From positions 9,076,769 to 9,140,768 of the forward strand of contig CM059624.1 in assembly GCA_030435675.1 (NCBI GenBank): a DNA stretch of 64,000 bases. The letters are read 5' to 3'. This DNA is from Steinernema hermaphroditum (taxonomy: Eukaryota; Nematoda; Chromadorea; Rhabditida; Steinernematidae). This document shows positions 35,393 through 48,231 of this stretch, in pieces. Position numbers and translations under genes: made by a program. Positions within the stretch are counted from its first letter, which is position 1. Each line of letters starts with the position of its first letter. The notes below the pieces were generated by a model. That model was not told where the DNA came from and made no database searches. It worked only from the letters and a program-made list of their open reading frames with translations.

Positions 35393-38300
35393 TCAATCCG
35401 TTTCCATCATGTAGCTCATGTCCGTGCACGTGGGTCGCATCTTCTCTTCGCGCTGAACGGAATCGTACAATTTGCCTAAAAAGTCGTCGTCATCACACAT
35501 TTCATCATGACTTGTCTTACCTAGATCGGGATTCGCTCTTACGTAGGACACTACGTCGACTACGGTCTGGATCCGCTCAAACTCGTTGTTTAGCTTGTTC
35601 AACGCAATGAGCGTTCGCATTCCTAAACGGCGCGCTTCCTCGTACTTGTCATTCTCTTGTTTCACTGCGTTCTGCTTGCACTTCACCGCGAACTGCGTCT
35701 GAACAAGAAGTTCGATGACCAACAGATACGAAGCAAGAATGTACCTTAATCAGTGTGGCGAGTTTGTCGCCGCGCTGGGCCACCTGATGCGGGCACAACT
35801 GGCAAAGTCGTTGCACCATCAAATACGAAATGAGTTTGATGTCGTGATTGTCCTGGATACCATCTTCCAAGCGCCCGATGAACTCGATCACGTCCACCTG
35901 GTCGAGCCCGTTCTCGAGTAACGTGTACAGGCACTCGAACGCCGCCTTACGAATATCCAATCCATCGTCAACGGCATGCTTGAACGGTCCCATCTCCACT
36001 TCCCGTATCAGCTCCTTCTTTACTGTCGTCTCATGGTACAGCATTGGGAGCAGTTCTCCCAACATTGGACGGATCTACAACATCAACATGATCAGAGATG
36101 ATCTCGAGCACAATCCCACCATTTTCATCTTGTTGTGCACGGCGGCGTTGAATGCCACGAGTGCAAGGCGACGAACTTGCACATCGGCATCGTTAATAAG
36201 CCTCAAGAATTTCATAATAACCGGCTTCAAATGGGTATCAATCGGCTGGTCACGATCGACAAGCGTGAACCGGATGGCTGTCACAGCTGTGGACTTGATG
36301 TGAGAATCTTGCGAGCTAAGACACTCTTCTAGTTCTCCAAGAAGATAGCCAGGGTCAATCATCGCCAGCTTTCCGAGGCACTTCGCAATGACGTTGCGTG
36401 ACCCTTCTTTCTGATGGCCGCGATAATCCATAAGGACTTTCCAAACGTCGTTGATGTGAGGTCTGAAGAGCTCCACGTAGTGCTCGTTGATGTTCTCAGA
36501 TGCGATAACCTGAAAATGCACCAGTAATTGGTAGAATTCACAAACTTAGTCCCTACCTCGCTCAAAGCGTGAAGGAGGAGGTACTGCCGCTTCGGCTGAC
36601 TAATGATGTTGTGAAGAAGGAATGGCAGAAAACGGGTCAAGTTTCCGGCTGCTACGGCCCCAAGAGCCAGGCTTGCATGTGACTTTACTTCGTCGCTGTG
36701 TGTATCGTACACGTTTGCAATGAATTCCATGGGCCTGGAAACAACGGAAACATTATCTTTGTTTTGTTTGCAAGAAAACGCACGTGACGGCCGCAACTGA
36801 TTCGTCGTACACGTTCGTGTAGATTCGTCCTATCTCTCCAAGACAGAGCAAGGAGAAGAGGCGAACGTTTTCATTCTCAGGTCCATCAATGTTCAGTTGC
36901 TGTGCAAACTTCGCCGTCAGTTGCACTGTTTTCTGCAGTTCACCCGAGTAGCGGCACACCACAGCGCAACATTTCGAAATGGACATGAACGCCTGCCGAG
37001 GGAGAGTGCAAGGTTGCTCGTACACGGACTTGGACAGCTGATCCAGCATCTCCTGAACACCCATCAATTACTCGCTGTTCTGTTATAATTGATATACCTC
37101 GTAGCTTGGCTTGTTGGCCAATGGCGACTTTACCAGAACTTCGAGTAACTTTAAAGCCGACTTCAGAGTCTTGCCTTGGAGCAGAGGACTCTTGGTAAGC
37201 AAGATGAAGGATTCGAAGAGGGGAGCCAACGTCTTCGATATTTGGTCCGGATAAGCCGGGATCACATCTGGAACAACACGCGGTGTTTCAGATGCAAAGA
37301 AAATAGTGCACTACCGGAAATAAATCGAAGAGCCAGTTGGCTTATTTGCAGATCCGTTTCGTTCACCAGGACGGGCACCTCGGACGTCACCCGTATGAGG
37401 GCTTCACCCTCCAAACCGCCTTTAGAGTAACGAGCGATTAAAGCACAGAGGAGCTGGAGAGTTGCCAGCTAAAACAAGATTGTCATCACCTTATATGAAA
37501 AGGCGAAATACCTTCAAGGTGCGAATATTTTTCCGCAGGAACTCAGCAGTCAACCCGAGGGTATCAGAAAGGATTCCCATCATGTTGATTTTTAGCGGAC
37601 TATTGACTGTGGCTGTTAGTGCCTTCACGGCAGCCAGACGCGTCATTTCGTTTTTGAGACGGTCAACAAGGACAGCTAAGTAGTCATCAACGTTGACCGC
37701 TGGATTGTCGCCAAACAGAGCAACCAAGGTTCCTGCGCACTCGATCGCTTGCTCCTTCACCTCTTGGTCGATGTCGTTTGCCTTCAGTTTTAATCCCACC
37801 GATTTGTAGATTTCGGACAAGAGTTGCAACAAAGTTGAGCTGTCGCTCAGAATGGATGGAGTGCTCGCGTCAGGTCGCAGAGCAATCAGCATCACATGAA
37901 GCACTTGTAATCCAGCCGATGTTACCTTGTAGAATGACTCATCAACGACCTTCGTAATGAGTGGGACAACTGTTTGCGCGTATAGTGCGAATGCCTAGAA
38001 TGTTGAGAGTAGAAACGAAACAGAACGTATGAATGGCATACCTCCACGTCATGTAGAGTTACCATGGTTTCAACAAATTCCAACAGCGAAATCTTCAGAT
38101 TGCCCTCCATTGCCTTATCATTTAACGACACTTCGGTCGCAGGGATGACTGAGTTGAAGTATTCCGAGAGACATGCAGGGTAAGCTCTAGAACATTTGCG
38201 AATATCAAAACTGCTTGTGAGTCAAGTCTTACTTAACAAGGTTTGCAAGAAGAACAAAGCATTGCTGACGCGTCTTCAGCGAACGGCTCTTCATCTGACG

Positions 38301-39944
38301 GCTGAGTGCTTTCATCAAGGCGGGAATCTGGCTGTTGAGTGCACTAAGAACTTCAATGTGATCTTCGGTCAACGTGCCTTCTGGGTAGGCAACGTTACCT
38401 ACCATGGTGACATTATCACCTGATACAGCGCCCTGGAAGAATAGCACACTTCAGGCAAACATAGGAAAACGATAGAGCTCACCCTTCTCCACACGTTGGG
38501 AACTGACGTCCTCACTTCTTTCAGCAATGATACGTATGACTGGAAAACGTCGATTCTGACGTTCTCCTCCCGCTCCTTCATTCGAAGAATCAGCACCGAG
38601 CCTAAGTCCCTGATGGACTGCACTAATTCTGACCTTCTGGTGACCAGCTGCAAATAAAATCTGTAAACTAGTCCTAAGCACAAGCGGCGTACCAGGGCCT
38701 GGATGCATTTTGCACTGGCGCGGCGGACCTTCCAGCTCATGTCCTCGTCGTCGGAATAGTCGTCAAGATCTGATCCCTCGGAATCTGCAAAGAATGATAA
38801 CCATAGCTCGAGTGTTTGAATATGGGGCTTACCTCCATCTGTTTCCATTTGCTCGTCTTCATCATCTGCATCATCATTGAAGTTAGGGTCAAATCGGATC
38901 GCTTCCTTCACAAATGCGACGATCTTCGGCAAAAACCCTTCGATTTCTTTAGGGAATGCGTACACAAACGTTTCGAAAGCGCTGACGCATGCCTCCTTCA
39001 GCTCCTCGTCTTCGTGTGTGTCGCAGATCTTTAAGACAATCGGGACAACTTGCGACAAGTACTCTGCGAATCGGCTCGACGCCGAACTAGCGAACGACGC
39101 AGCCAGAAGGACATACGTCCTTATCAGCGACACCTTCTTGGTCTCTTTGTTCATCAGCTCCACAAGGTTGGAAATAACCTTTTGCGCTAGATCTGGCTCG
39201 CAAACAGCTGCCAATGAGCTGAGCGCGGTAATCGCTCGCTTTCTTAGTGTGAGACGGTCGCTGCATATCTGTGTAAAGAGTACCCTTTGTAGCTAGAATA
39301 GATATGGTTATTGTGAAAATCGTTATCTAAAATAACTCACCTCGGGAAAGGTCATGTCAGCACTCAGTGAATTTCCGAACCTGCTGACAAGGTCGCCGAC
39401 TATGTCCAGGAGTTCCAGCTTCACCGACGGATCGATGTGCGCGGCCTTTTGGTCGTCCGATAACGCTTGTATTATGGTCGGCATGACCTTTCTGACAGCC
39501 GCAGATGCGACTGGCGAGCCGTTGATGGGGATTCCCGACATGACCGTCTTCAAGGCGATGGACGTTACATCCCTTTCTCGGCTCTGCATATTCTGGTTTG
39601 TATTCATAAGTTTGGCGCACAACACATCTAGTATGTGCTCAAACTGGTGCACGTGCACCTTCTGAGATAGCGGTGCCAGGCTCTTCACGGCCAAGTTCTG
39701 GACTTCTCCATTCTTGTCGTCCAACAGTCGAAGAATCATTTGGACGATCTAAATTTGAATAGTAAGTCATCGGTCAAAGTGTTACGCTATATACCTTCTT
39801 CTCGGTGTCATCGTCGAGTTTCAGCGAGTCGCGCTGCAATTCGACTATCATGTCGTTTGTCGCCATGAATCGGTAATCCTTATCTGGCGAATTCATCTTG
39901 TCCAACAACATGGCGATGTGGTAAATCATGTTGTGTTGCGACAT
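35393..39944 (-). CDS. cand-1: CAND1, cullin-associated NEDD8-dissociated protein
   Basis: HEAT-repeat protein that wraps unneddylated cullin-RBX1 and exchanges substrate-receptor modules. Exons: 39944-39795, 39748-39341, 39292-38833, 38784-38693, 38647-38483, 38432-38233, 38186-38042, 37994-37512, 37468-37315, 37267-37098, 37052-36784, 36734-36557, 36509-36120, 36074-35745, 35698-35521, 35475-35393; 1,284 aa against 1,230 in human. Landmarks are DKDYRFMATND at the start, the acidic loop before DDEDMSWKVRRA, DIDQEVKEQAIECAG, SQPKRQYLLLHAL and VEMGPFKHAVDDGLDIRKAAFECLYTLL. The ATG lies 3 nt after a CTTTTTCAG acceptor. One 16-exon gene spans almost 4.6 kb without other genes. Confidence 0.97.
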
Positions 39945-40100
39945 GGTCTGAAAAAGTTGGACAATGAGTGTTGAGCACCGATAGGAACAAAACGTGAAAA
40001 GTGAACACAAAAGTAATTAACCACTCGGAACGATTTCAATTCCACTTTCAAAACTGCAAATTAAACGAGAACCACGACCAACGCTGCGGTGCAGCGTCTA

Positions 40101-40110
40101 CCCTTTTATA
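40101..40110 (-). promoter_or_regulatory. Likely TATA box for CAND1
   Basis: TATAAAAGGG on the minus strand, 157 bp upstream of the CAND1 ATG and about 150 bp before the trans-splice acceptor at 39948-39949. Confidence 0.5.
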
Positions 40111-41061
40111 ATCACATCAAAAGCGCAAAAGAGTGCGCGCATCGCAATCTCGAACGTCGCGGACAAAGAAAACAATTTCATGCCCGCTACGACCCGAAGG
40201 CAGCAACCTTACCCCGGATGACGGCGCGAACGAGCAAGTGCCGTGGGTGATTCAAACGATCATCGTCGGACGTCGCGCCAAGAGTCACCTCGAGGAGGAA
40301 ACTCGAACCGTTCAGCTATCGGCGAAAACAAGCTGATCGAAAGGTGTCTCGTGCTCGCCGGAAGTCGCACGTCTCATGAACCCTCCGGGGGCCAGCGGGA
40401 AGCTGATCAACAAGTACCATGGGCCAATCACGGATGGACGACTGTGGAAGACTATCTAGATCGGCACCCAAGAAAAGAGGCCTCCTGATCTTCTGGAGTT
40501 GTCTAAGGGTGGCGTGTCTATCATACTGTCTGGGTCTACCAGACGGTTCACCTTTCGAAGGCATCCTTTCAGACGCTATTTGGAGGAGCTACTATCCCGC
40601 ATACGTTCCTGCAAGCTTCCGCCTTGCGTGCGCTCGTTAATTCTCCAGGGGCCGATGTTACGAAACCTGAGCAATCGAGATTAGGATCCTGATTTGGCAG
40701 ATGAAGTCTTCTTGAATGCTAGCTACTTCGGTACTCCCCATTCTATCTTCGACGTTTTTTTCCTTTCATATGGACGGTGTAAGACTGGAAGTTACCGTCC
40801 GTCCATCGTTGAGACCCAAATGATATGAACAGACAATTTGAGCTCTCGAGTTTGCAGGTAAGAAACGTTTATGTCCCACGTGCTTGCATCATCTCAGACC
40901 AAAGGATTCACAGGAATATGCATCCCTAATGCCGCAACAACACGAAAACAAAAGAGCAATAACAGCAACCCGGAAATTTACCGCAACAAAACCCTAAGTA
41001 AGTTAAACAAACAATCAATAAAACAATTAGCACAAACCTATAAAAACAACGGAGAAAGAGA
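40111..41061. other. Intergenic, CAND1 to zinc-finger gene
   Basis: About 950 bp with no exon supported on either strand. The right third is AT-rich and likely 3' UTR of the zinc-finger gene. Confidence 0.55.
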
Positions 41062-42343
41062 TCAGCCGGAGAGGAAACCTTCCATGGACGAAATTGCAGA
41101 GTCCGAAAATTCAGATTCATAAGTGGAAGACCACACCGGATATGTGCGTGAGGAGCTCGGTGCATCGGGATCAACTTCATGCTGAGTGAACATAAGATTC
41201 AAGTCGCCGCTGATGTCCATCGTTGGTGTGCATAGAGCCTCTGGAGGTCGTTCGGTGAATAGACCGCGTATGCTTCCTAACGTGCGATCTTCAATCGTCT
41301 TTGTCATGGCGTGGTTCTGGTGCACATGGGTCCGTTGCTCCCGATCGCAAACGACCAGCTTCAGTTGACTCTGGCGAACATCGGCGATTGTCGCGTTACC
41401 ATGAGCGAACCGTTTGTGCCGACTCAGAGAAGTCGCGTGCCGATATGTTTGGGGACAGAGAGCACACTTATACGGCTGGAAATCACGCGGCGTTGAGCAC
41501 ACTGGTGCGTGGAAGTGCACAAGATCATAGAGATTCGCAAACATTTTGCGGCAGTACGGGCACTGGAAATCACGTCTGATGGAGTGGCGACGCTTGATAT
41601 GCATTTGCAATGTGAACTCACGATCGAACATTTCATGACACTGTGGACACTCGTGCATTTTTAACTCTAAATACGAATGTCAGTGATAGAACATTCAATG
41701 ATGTCCTTACTTTCATGGACGCGAGCGATATGCGTGTCGAGATCCGCAGTGGTCCTAAACATTGCCGGGCACTGAAGACATGGTATTGACCTAAATGCTA
41801 ACTGTATAAAGTACGTAAACGACAACAATCACCTTTTGGCTGGTGGAGCACCTTCGTGCGCCGTCCTTTGATGAACCAACAAATCCGAATGGTAATTGAA
41901 AGAAACGCCTTCACAGTCGGGACAGGTAAATTTCGCCAGGCCTCCGTGTTCGTGTTTCGTCCTCCAGTGCCGGTTCAGAGAAGATCTGGACTTGAATGAC
42001 AAGCCACAGCCCGCTTCAGTGCACTGAATGAAAAGTTCAAAGGTATTTAAATCGACCTTCCACAAACTTGGTATGGTTTGTCGGTTTTGCTTCTCGATGA
42101 CGAGGATTCTGCCTCGCTTTCAGTCGCAGTAGCTATGTCGAACGGAAACTCGTATACTACGTCCACTGGGTCAGGTGCATGTTGAGAATGAGAGGTATCT
42201 TCGTCTTCAAGGACGCTGATATCTAGCGAATCCCACGTCCACGGATCGCACATCGTATGTTGAGAATTTGGAGCGTAATAAATCGCCGAAGACTCGGCAT
42301 CCTCAGCTATCCCGTCGAAGCCGGCGCCGCTGAACTCCATCAT
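41062..42343 (-). CDS. C2H2 zinc-finger protein, six fingers
   Basis: Putative DNA-binding regulator. Exons: 42343-42068, 42023-41833, 41790-41711, 41666-41062; 383 aa. The first 90 residues are acidic and disordered. Six fingers follow, with Cys pairs at CTEAGC, CPDCEG, CLQCPA, CPQCHE, CPYCRK and CALCPQ. The fifth ends H-x-H...C, and so is CCHC-like. Linkers are not the TGEKP type, so it is not a tandem KRAB/Kruppel array. A Ser-rich tail closes the protein. Two in-frame ATGs (42343 and 42340) begin it. No orthologue was recognised. Confidence 0.85.
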
Positions 42344-43321
42344 AAGCGAGTTATCATTTCCTAGAGACTATTTCGATTGAGAATTGGTTCGCTGAAGAAT
42401 GTACTCACCTGCACAATAAAGCAGAATCTAAACCTCCAATGCGCTTGGGTACCCGGGTTCGAGTGCGCTTTCTGCAAGCGGAATTCCAATGAAACAACAG
42501 AAGAGAAAAAAAAACGCGCTCATTCGCAAGGCACTATATATAAAATAAACGCGAACGTAAAAACACGCACTGGAGTTAACAAATAGGCGCAAATACGTTG
42601 GAAGTTGCGTTGTCGCCATTACTAAAGACCGCGAGCGTTCTGGCACGTTTTCTTCTACGCTCGGACGTTGATCACTCGTAAAAAAGAAGCCATAACGGCG
42701 TTACTTTCTATATCGGCGCACTTTCTATATAGGTGCCGCTAAAATCAGAAAAACTGTCGCCACGAGAGAAACAATCGCGTAACAGAGAAAAAGAGGAGAG
42801 CAAAACGAACCGAGTGAGTATTTGCCACTGGTCCCGAAACGATTCAAACCCGCGGCAACATGCAAAGCGGCCCACGACCTTTTTTCGTAACCACGGTTTT
42901 CCATATCAGTAATATCAGAAGTTCAAAAACGCACATCACCAAAGCTGTAAACAATTTTCCAGTACGACTACGTCTTACACTCGCTAATTAAGGCAGCAAT
43001 CTGAGGCTGTCTGTTATATTATATTATCATATTCAGCGTGGAATGTCGAAAAAGAACAGCCACATTTTTAGCGAAGCTGTACGAAGTGCTCGATGTTCCG
43101 ATCTCTATTCTAGGCTATTTCTATGAAAAACCAAAAATGCACAGTGAAACGGCAATAGCCGCCCACAGAGATCGATCCAAAAACACAAGAGATGTTATAC
43201 GGTCCAAACCCATTTCTCCCTCATGGCGGTGTTCGTACAATACAAGTTGTTCTAGAGGATACGATCGCGGATTTTTATTGACAATAAATACATTATGCTA
43301 AGCAGTTCTGAGGAACCCGAA
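42344..43321. other. Intergenic, zinc-finger gene to PAPS transporter
   Basis: About 980 bp. It contains a TATA-like run at 42534-42546, a short direct repeat of ACTTTCTATAT near 42703-42733, and AT-rich sequence. Open frames at 43038-43301 and 43295-43552 have no family and partly overlap the transporter antisense. Confidence 0.5.
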
Positions 43322-44818
43322 TCATTTGTTTCCAGATCTTTGGACGTATTTTCGATAGTTCCCCACAAAAATGGACCCGAAAACGACAAAGAACCCGAAT
43401 ATGCCGAAGACGGTCATCCCGTGGCCGAAATAAATAGTGGATACGATAATGGAAAGCATTTGTCGTATCGTCATGATAACAGTAAGGACGATCGGACCGA
43501 ATCTTTCAATGGTTGTGTAGATAAACATTTGACTGACGGCGCCCGAGAGTGAGAGTAGGAAGACGTCACGTTGAAAGCCTTCGTGACTCAAAAAGAAGTC
43601 AAACGAAGAGCAAAGTGTTGCTTGTTCCGCTAGGGATACAACACAGAGGATCGCACTGAAGACACTCGTGCCGAAGATCATCTACTCGAAAAAAAACCGT
43701 ATTGGGATGGAGGGTCTTTACTTACTTGGTATTTTGATATCTTCGGTTTTGTATCGAAAAGGCTCTTCTGCCAGTTCGGTGTAAACGCATCAAAGGCAAG
43801 GTAGCCAGCCATTAGGATCAGACCAGACACCGTCATGGTGTAGTCACCTGAAAGTTCCGCCGTGGACTTGCGACTGTGAGTGGAAGAGAGGAAGAAGAGG
43901 CTCGCCCCAAATGCAAGAACCAATGCATTCATGCACTCGGCGACGCTGTACCGTTCGTTGCGAACAATTCGGCCCATGATCATGGTCGGAATGATCTTCG
44001 ATGCCTTGCATACGGTCTAAAAAGATGGGGAAAATGAAGGCGTGTTTGCACGAGCAATACCTGAGTCGGGAAGGTGACGTATTTCAAGGCTTCGTATTGG
44101 CACCACGACGACATCGTGTTGGAAAGAGAAGTGTATGAGTGGACGTAGTACGGAGCAACGTGAGGAGGCTGCCTAAACCCAGAATGAATAACTACGAAAT
44201 GCGCAGAAGCCAACCTTCTGCGATTATAGAAAATGTACGAGCCATATATTAGCATAGAGAATAACCGATTCATCAGCATTAAGAACTGCGTGTCTCCGAA
44301 CTTTTCGATGATTCCTGAGGGAACCGATTCAGATGGTATCTTCTTGTAGCCCTGCGTCATCAGTCGTTCCTGGAGGAATCCCATCACAATAAGACTCGAT
44401 TGAATGCCGAAAAAGCAAAACAGCAGAGCAGCACAGTCTTCGAGCAAGTTCCGCCTGCCGGTAACCACAGGAACGGACTGCTGGCTACTTAATGAACTCT
44501 TCTCATCGGTTGCAACAGGTAAGTAGCTCTTTCTATCTAATCCGATGGAGAAGCGCACAAGAAAAGAGTAGAAGAAGGAGCGTCGACTCTCATCAGTTTC
44601 TAAAGAGGAACTAGAAAAATAAACGTGGCAAATGGGGACTAACCGAGGCTCTGATTCCGCTTCTTGACATATCGTATAACGAAGTACGCGGGAAGTCCGA
44701 CGGTCGAGTAGGCACACAAGATAATTAGGAACCGAAGAAACCACGATTCATCCATCCAGCTTTTGTAAATGCGAAGTAGAGAATAAGCGCCGCTCTCGCT
44801 GGGTGGAACGTCAGTCAT
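43322..44818 (-). CDS. pst-1: PAPS transporter, SLC35B2/PST-1 type
   Basis: Golgi nucleotide-sugar-type transporter importing the sulfate donor PAPS. Exons: 44818-44644, 44599-44215, 44172-44061, 44016-43726, 43681-43322; 440 aa. About ten membrane spans were seen. Family landmarks are FCFFGIQSSLIVMGFLQER, SSWCQYEALKYVTFPTQ, CKASKIIPTMIMG, DAFTPNWQ and TIRQMLSIIVS. The acceptor of intron 1 is the second AG (44600-44601); the first would create a stop. The ATG lies one base after a TTGTTACAG acceptor. SYF-3 lies upstream on the same strand, about 500 bp away, the same pair I recall as neighbours in C. elegans (M03F8.2, M03F8.3). Confidence 0.95.
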
Positions 44819-45324
44819 GCTGTAACAATAATAATTAAAGCAGCACAAAACGTGTCACAAGGCTTTTTTCGGAAGCACGAGAAATCTGTGAACAGCCCCA
44901 CCCCGTCGGAACGATGTGTCACGATTATTTTTCAAATAGGACTAAAAAGTAATCGATTTCCCGCGATTGCGGAAAAGATACACATCTCCGATGGAAACAG
45001 TCCTCTAAATAGAACTCACCGATGGAGTCTCGACGAAGTCTATTCACGCACCATCGAAGATCTATGAGACGATGATCGCCCGAAACCAGAAATGGCGCCG
45101 CCTGAAAGTGAGGATGAATGAATCAGAGGGATTACGGACTGAGCAGAAATCGTTGATCAAATACAAATTTGCATAAACAAACAGACCGTGAGTTTGCGAT
45201 AGGCCATGTGGCATACACCAACTTCACTTTCTTCGAGAGAACACAATATTGGAGAAGCCACGAATTTTATCGCACAACAACTTCACTTTACAAACATATA
45301 ACAAATCGGTAAATCTTGCACAAT

Positions 45325-47631
45325 TTATTCTTCCATTTCCTCCTCACTGTCACTTGACGATGACGGCGTTGAAGATTCGTCACTGCTGGATTCTGATAAA
45401 TCAGTATCGGAATCCGTTGTTCGCTCCATGACGGGTCTTGCTTCGTCTTCTTGCTCCTTATCAGGGCTGGCCGCCTCGGAAGGTTCTTCAGTTGGCAAGT
45501 TCTGCTTCTTCCAACGAAGCGCTGCCTCCATGAGCTTGAATTGACCAGTATTCGCTAAAACATAACAGATTCGCAAATATGGGAAACAAAGTAACTCACT
45601 TTGATCCATCGGAAACACGTAGTCATAGTATTCCTCCCAACCCGCATCCACACCATCGTCGTTCTGGATAGCACGGCGCTTCTTCATCTTCTTCGGCATC
45701 TGTTTAGCCACAGCTTCACGAGATGTCTTGTCACCATGCGTGTTTTCGAACTCCTTCCACGCTTCAAGAAGCATCACTCGTTCAGATTTGTCTTCGTTTT
45801 TCAGAGCTTCGTTGGCTAGTTCATAAACCTTCCGAGCCCTTTCAATCTCTTCAATACTGCTCTCGAAATCGGCAAGACTGATCCACACTTTAATATGATT
45901 TGTTCTTTCCAAGAGACGTTCGTAGAGACCGCGAACACGGTCATACTCTTCTTGACTGATTTCGAAGTCGATGTAGGCCTTCCACAGAACTTCAGGCATG
46001 TCCAGAGCTGAGCGGTGAATGGCGATGTCGTAAATGCCGCGGGCACGGTCCACATCGCCTAGCAGCGCCTCAAGTTCAGCAAATTTGATCCATATGCTCG
46101 AGTTTTCTGGAGCGAATTCAACGAACTTTTCGTACAGCTTGCGACACCGATCAAATTCACGTAGCTGCAGTTCCAAATTGATATACTTCTTGAACAGCTT
46201 CGATTTGGGACATTTCCCTATAGCCGTACCCATAATCTTTCGCGCCGCAGTGAGGTTGAGTCGGCGTATTTCAAATTCCGCGAACATGTCCCACATTTTC
46301 GCGAAAGTGAAGCTCTCATGGGGGATCAACGTCAGGCAAGCATTGTACACCTCTCGTGTTTTGTCGTAATCCTTCACTTCCAGTTCTTCGTAGAGCGCAT
46401 AATTTATCCACAGATAAATGTACCTTCTCCAGGACCGTTTCTCCTAAATACATGGTTCAGTATTCGATGACGGTATGTGAGGAGTACCTTATACGGCGGA
46501 ATGTTAGATATGGCACGCTCAAAGCAATCTTCCATCTCTTCACGGGATACTTGCTCGTTCTGCAGAAGACGGATGTAGTCGAACCAGGCGTCATAGTTGT
46601 ACGAGTTTTCAGCAATTTGCTAGAGCATAAAAAGTAACTACAGCACAAACGTCACAGCATACTTGCTCATACTGGCGCCTCCGCTTCGAAACAATGGCAT
46701 TTTCAACGTCGATGCGCTCGCCGTACTTTTTCTCATGTGCCGTGTAGTGCTTGTACACTTCTGCGGTTTTGTCCGAAGGAAGATGTTCGAGAGCATACTT
46801 GTAGATCATGCGTGCTCTTTCGTGCTCCTTTTTCCTTTCTTCGAACTGCGCAAAAGCTACCAGAATGCTGGCGTCGAGTTCATCTTGGAAGAACTCGATG
46901 GCTTGCTCGTACGCAATTCTTGCATTCTGCTCGTTGCCGTTCTTCTCTTCAAAGCGGGCATACCGGATCCAGAGCCTGATGTCGTGACTGTGAACCGCAA
47001 GGAACTGCTGCCAAACTCGTCTTGCCCTATCCACTTCTCCATATCGCAATTCGAAGTTGATGTACGTTTGCCAGGCTTGTTGGTCAGGTTCCCAGGCCAT
47101 CCAGCGTTCAAAAACTTGGCGCGCGCCGGGAACATTCTCGATGAGTTCCTCCATGTAGGTGTACTTCAGCCAAAACTGCGTTGCTCTGGGCAGGATCGTG
47201 ATGGCTCTGTCAAAGATGTTTCGAGCGTGGTTCACTTGCTTGTTCCTCATCTCCATTTCAGCATACTGCAGCCATATGGTGATGTTGCGATGATCGACCT
47301 CCAGGGCGCGCTCGAAGATGGACCGAGCTCGCTGCATTTCTCCGATAGACTCCTCCCATTTTCCGTATTTCACCCAGTTAGCAATCTGGAGACGATTCTT
47401 GCGGATGTTGTCCTCAAACTCCTTGCGGCGCTTGCGGTTGAACTCCGCCAATTCTTCGGGGTCCGTGATCTTGATGCGAGGTGGAGGCGCTGAGATCTCG
47501 AGTTCCCTTTCTTTGGCTTCTCGCAGCAGCTGCTCAGCCGTAATCTGCAGAGGCGCGGGAGCTTTGTTCTTGACTTTCGCCGCCTTTTTCGGCAGCCTCA
47601 TAGGCTTCCGCTCTGTTTCGCTGTCACCCAT
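45325..47631 (-). CDS. syf-3: Crooked neck-like protein (CRNKL1/SYF-3), spliceosome factor
   Basis: HAT-repeat scaffold of the Prp19-associated (NTC) part of the activated spliceosome. Exons: 47631-46663, 46619-46488, 46443-45600, 45554-45325; 724 aa. At least 13 half-a-TPR repeats show the W...Y..E/F...R.R.IFERAL pattern, for example IWLQYAEMEMRNKQVNHARNIF-like units. KNRLQIANWVKYGKWEE at the first repeat is highly conserved. The tail is Ser/Glu-rich. The ATG lies 8 nt after a TTCATTACAG acceptor at 47640-47641. Confidence 0.96.
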
Positions 47632-48231
47632 TGTTTATCCTGTAATGAAATCCAGTAAGTAAATGAAAGATTGAGGAAACAGACGGAAAAAACGTGGACA
47701 GGCGCACTCCAGATGAACACAATTCACAGAACACGATATTTACCTCACAACTTCGATATATAAATAGCGAACGATTTTCGAAAAGCACTGCGACCTTCAC
47801 AAATTTAAAATCGTCGTGTGTGGCGGGCCTAGTGGGAGGGGCTCCGTTCGCGCCGACGACCTGCGAATCATGGGGCGATATGAACTATATAAGAGCGATC
47901 TTATGCTCAGCTGTAAAGGCGGCATCTGCTCCGTCGTTTCGTGATGTTCTTTACCGTGCTATTTAGTATACACATAGTCTGCAACATTTCATGCACGGAC
48001 ATTTCATTTCATACGTAGATAGTCGAAACAACGTGGTAGGCCTGGTTGTTAGGTGAACTCTTCGCCGGTGGGCACGGTCGAGCGGATGAGTGCCTGGTCA
48101 CTTCGTGGCGGGATACAAACTAAAACCCTCCCGTGCAGACTGTCAGTTACGGTCTCTTTTTGTAGATTTTGTGGTGGCGAACTTCTGTTGTCGACTTCGA
48201 AGGAATGCTTTTCTGAGACGAAGAGAAGAGG
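47632..48231. other. Divergent intergenic region SYF-3 / DRAP1
   Basis: About 600 bp between two outward-facing genes. It contains TATATAAATA at about 47757-47766, TATATAAG at 47886-47893, and a TTTTTGTAG acceptor ending near 48166 for DRAP1. A four-codon upstream frame starts at 48205. Confidence 0.5.
47886..47893 (+). promoter_or_regulatory. Possible TATA box for DRAP1
   Basis: TATATAAG on the plus strand, about 280 bp before the probable trans-splice acceptor of DRAP1 and 346 bp before its ATG. Confidence 0.3.
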
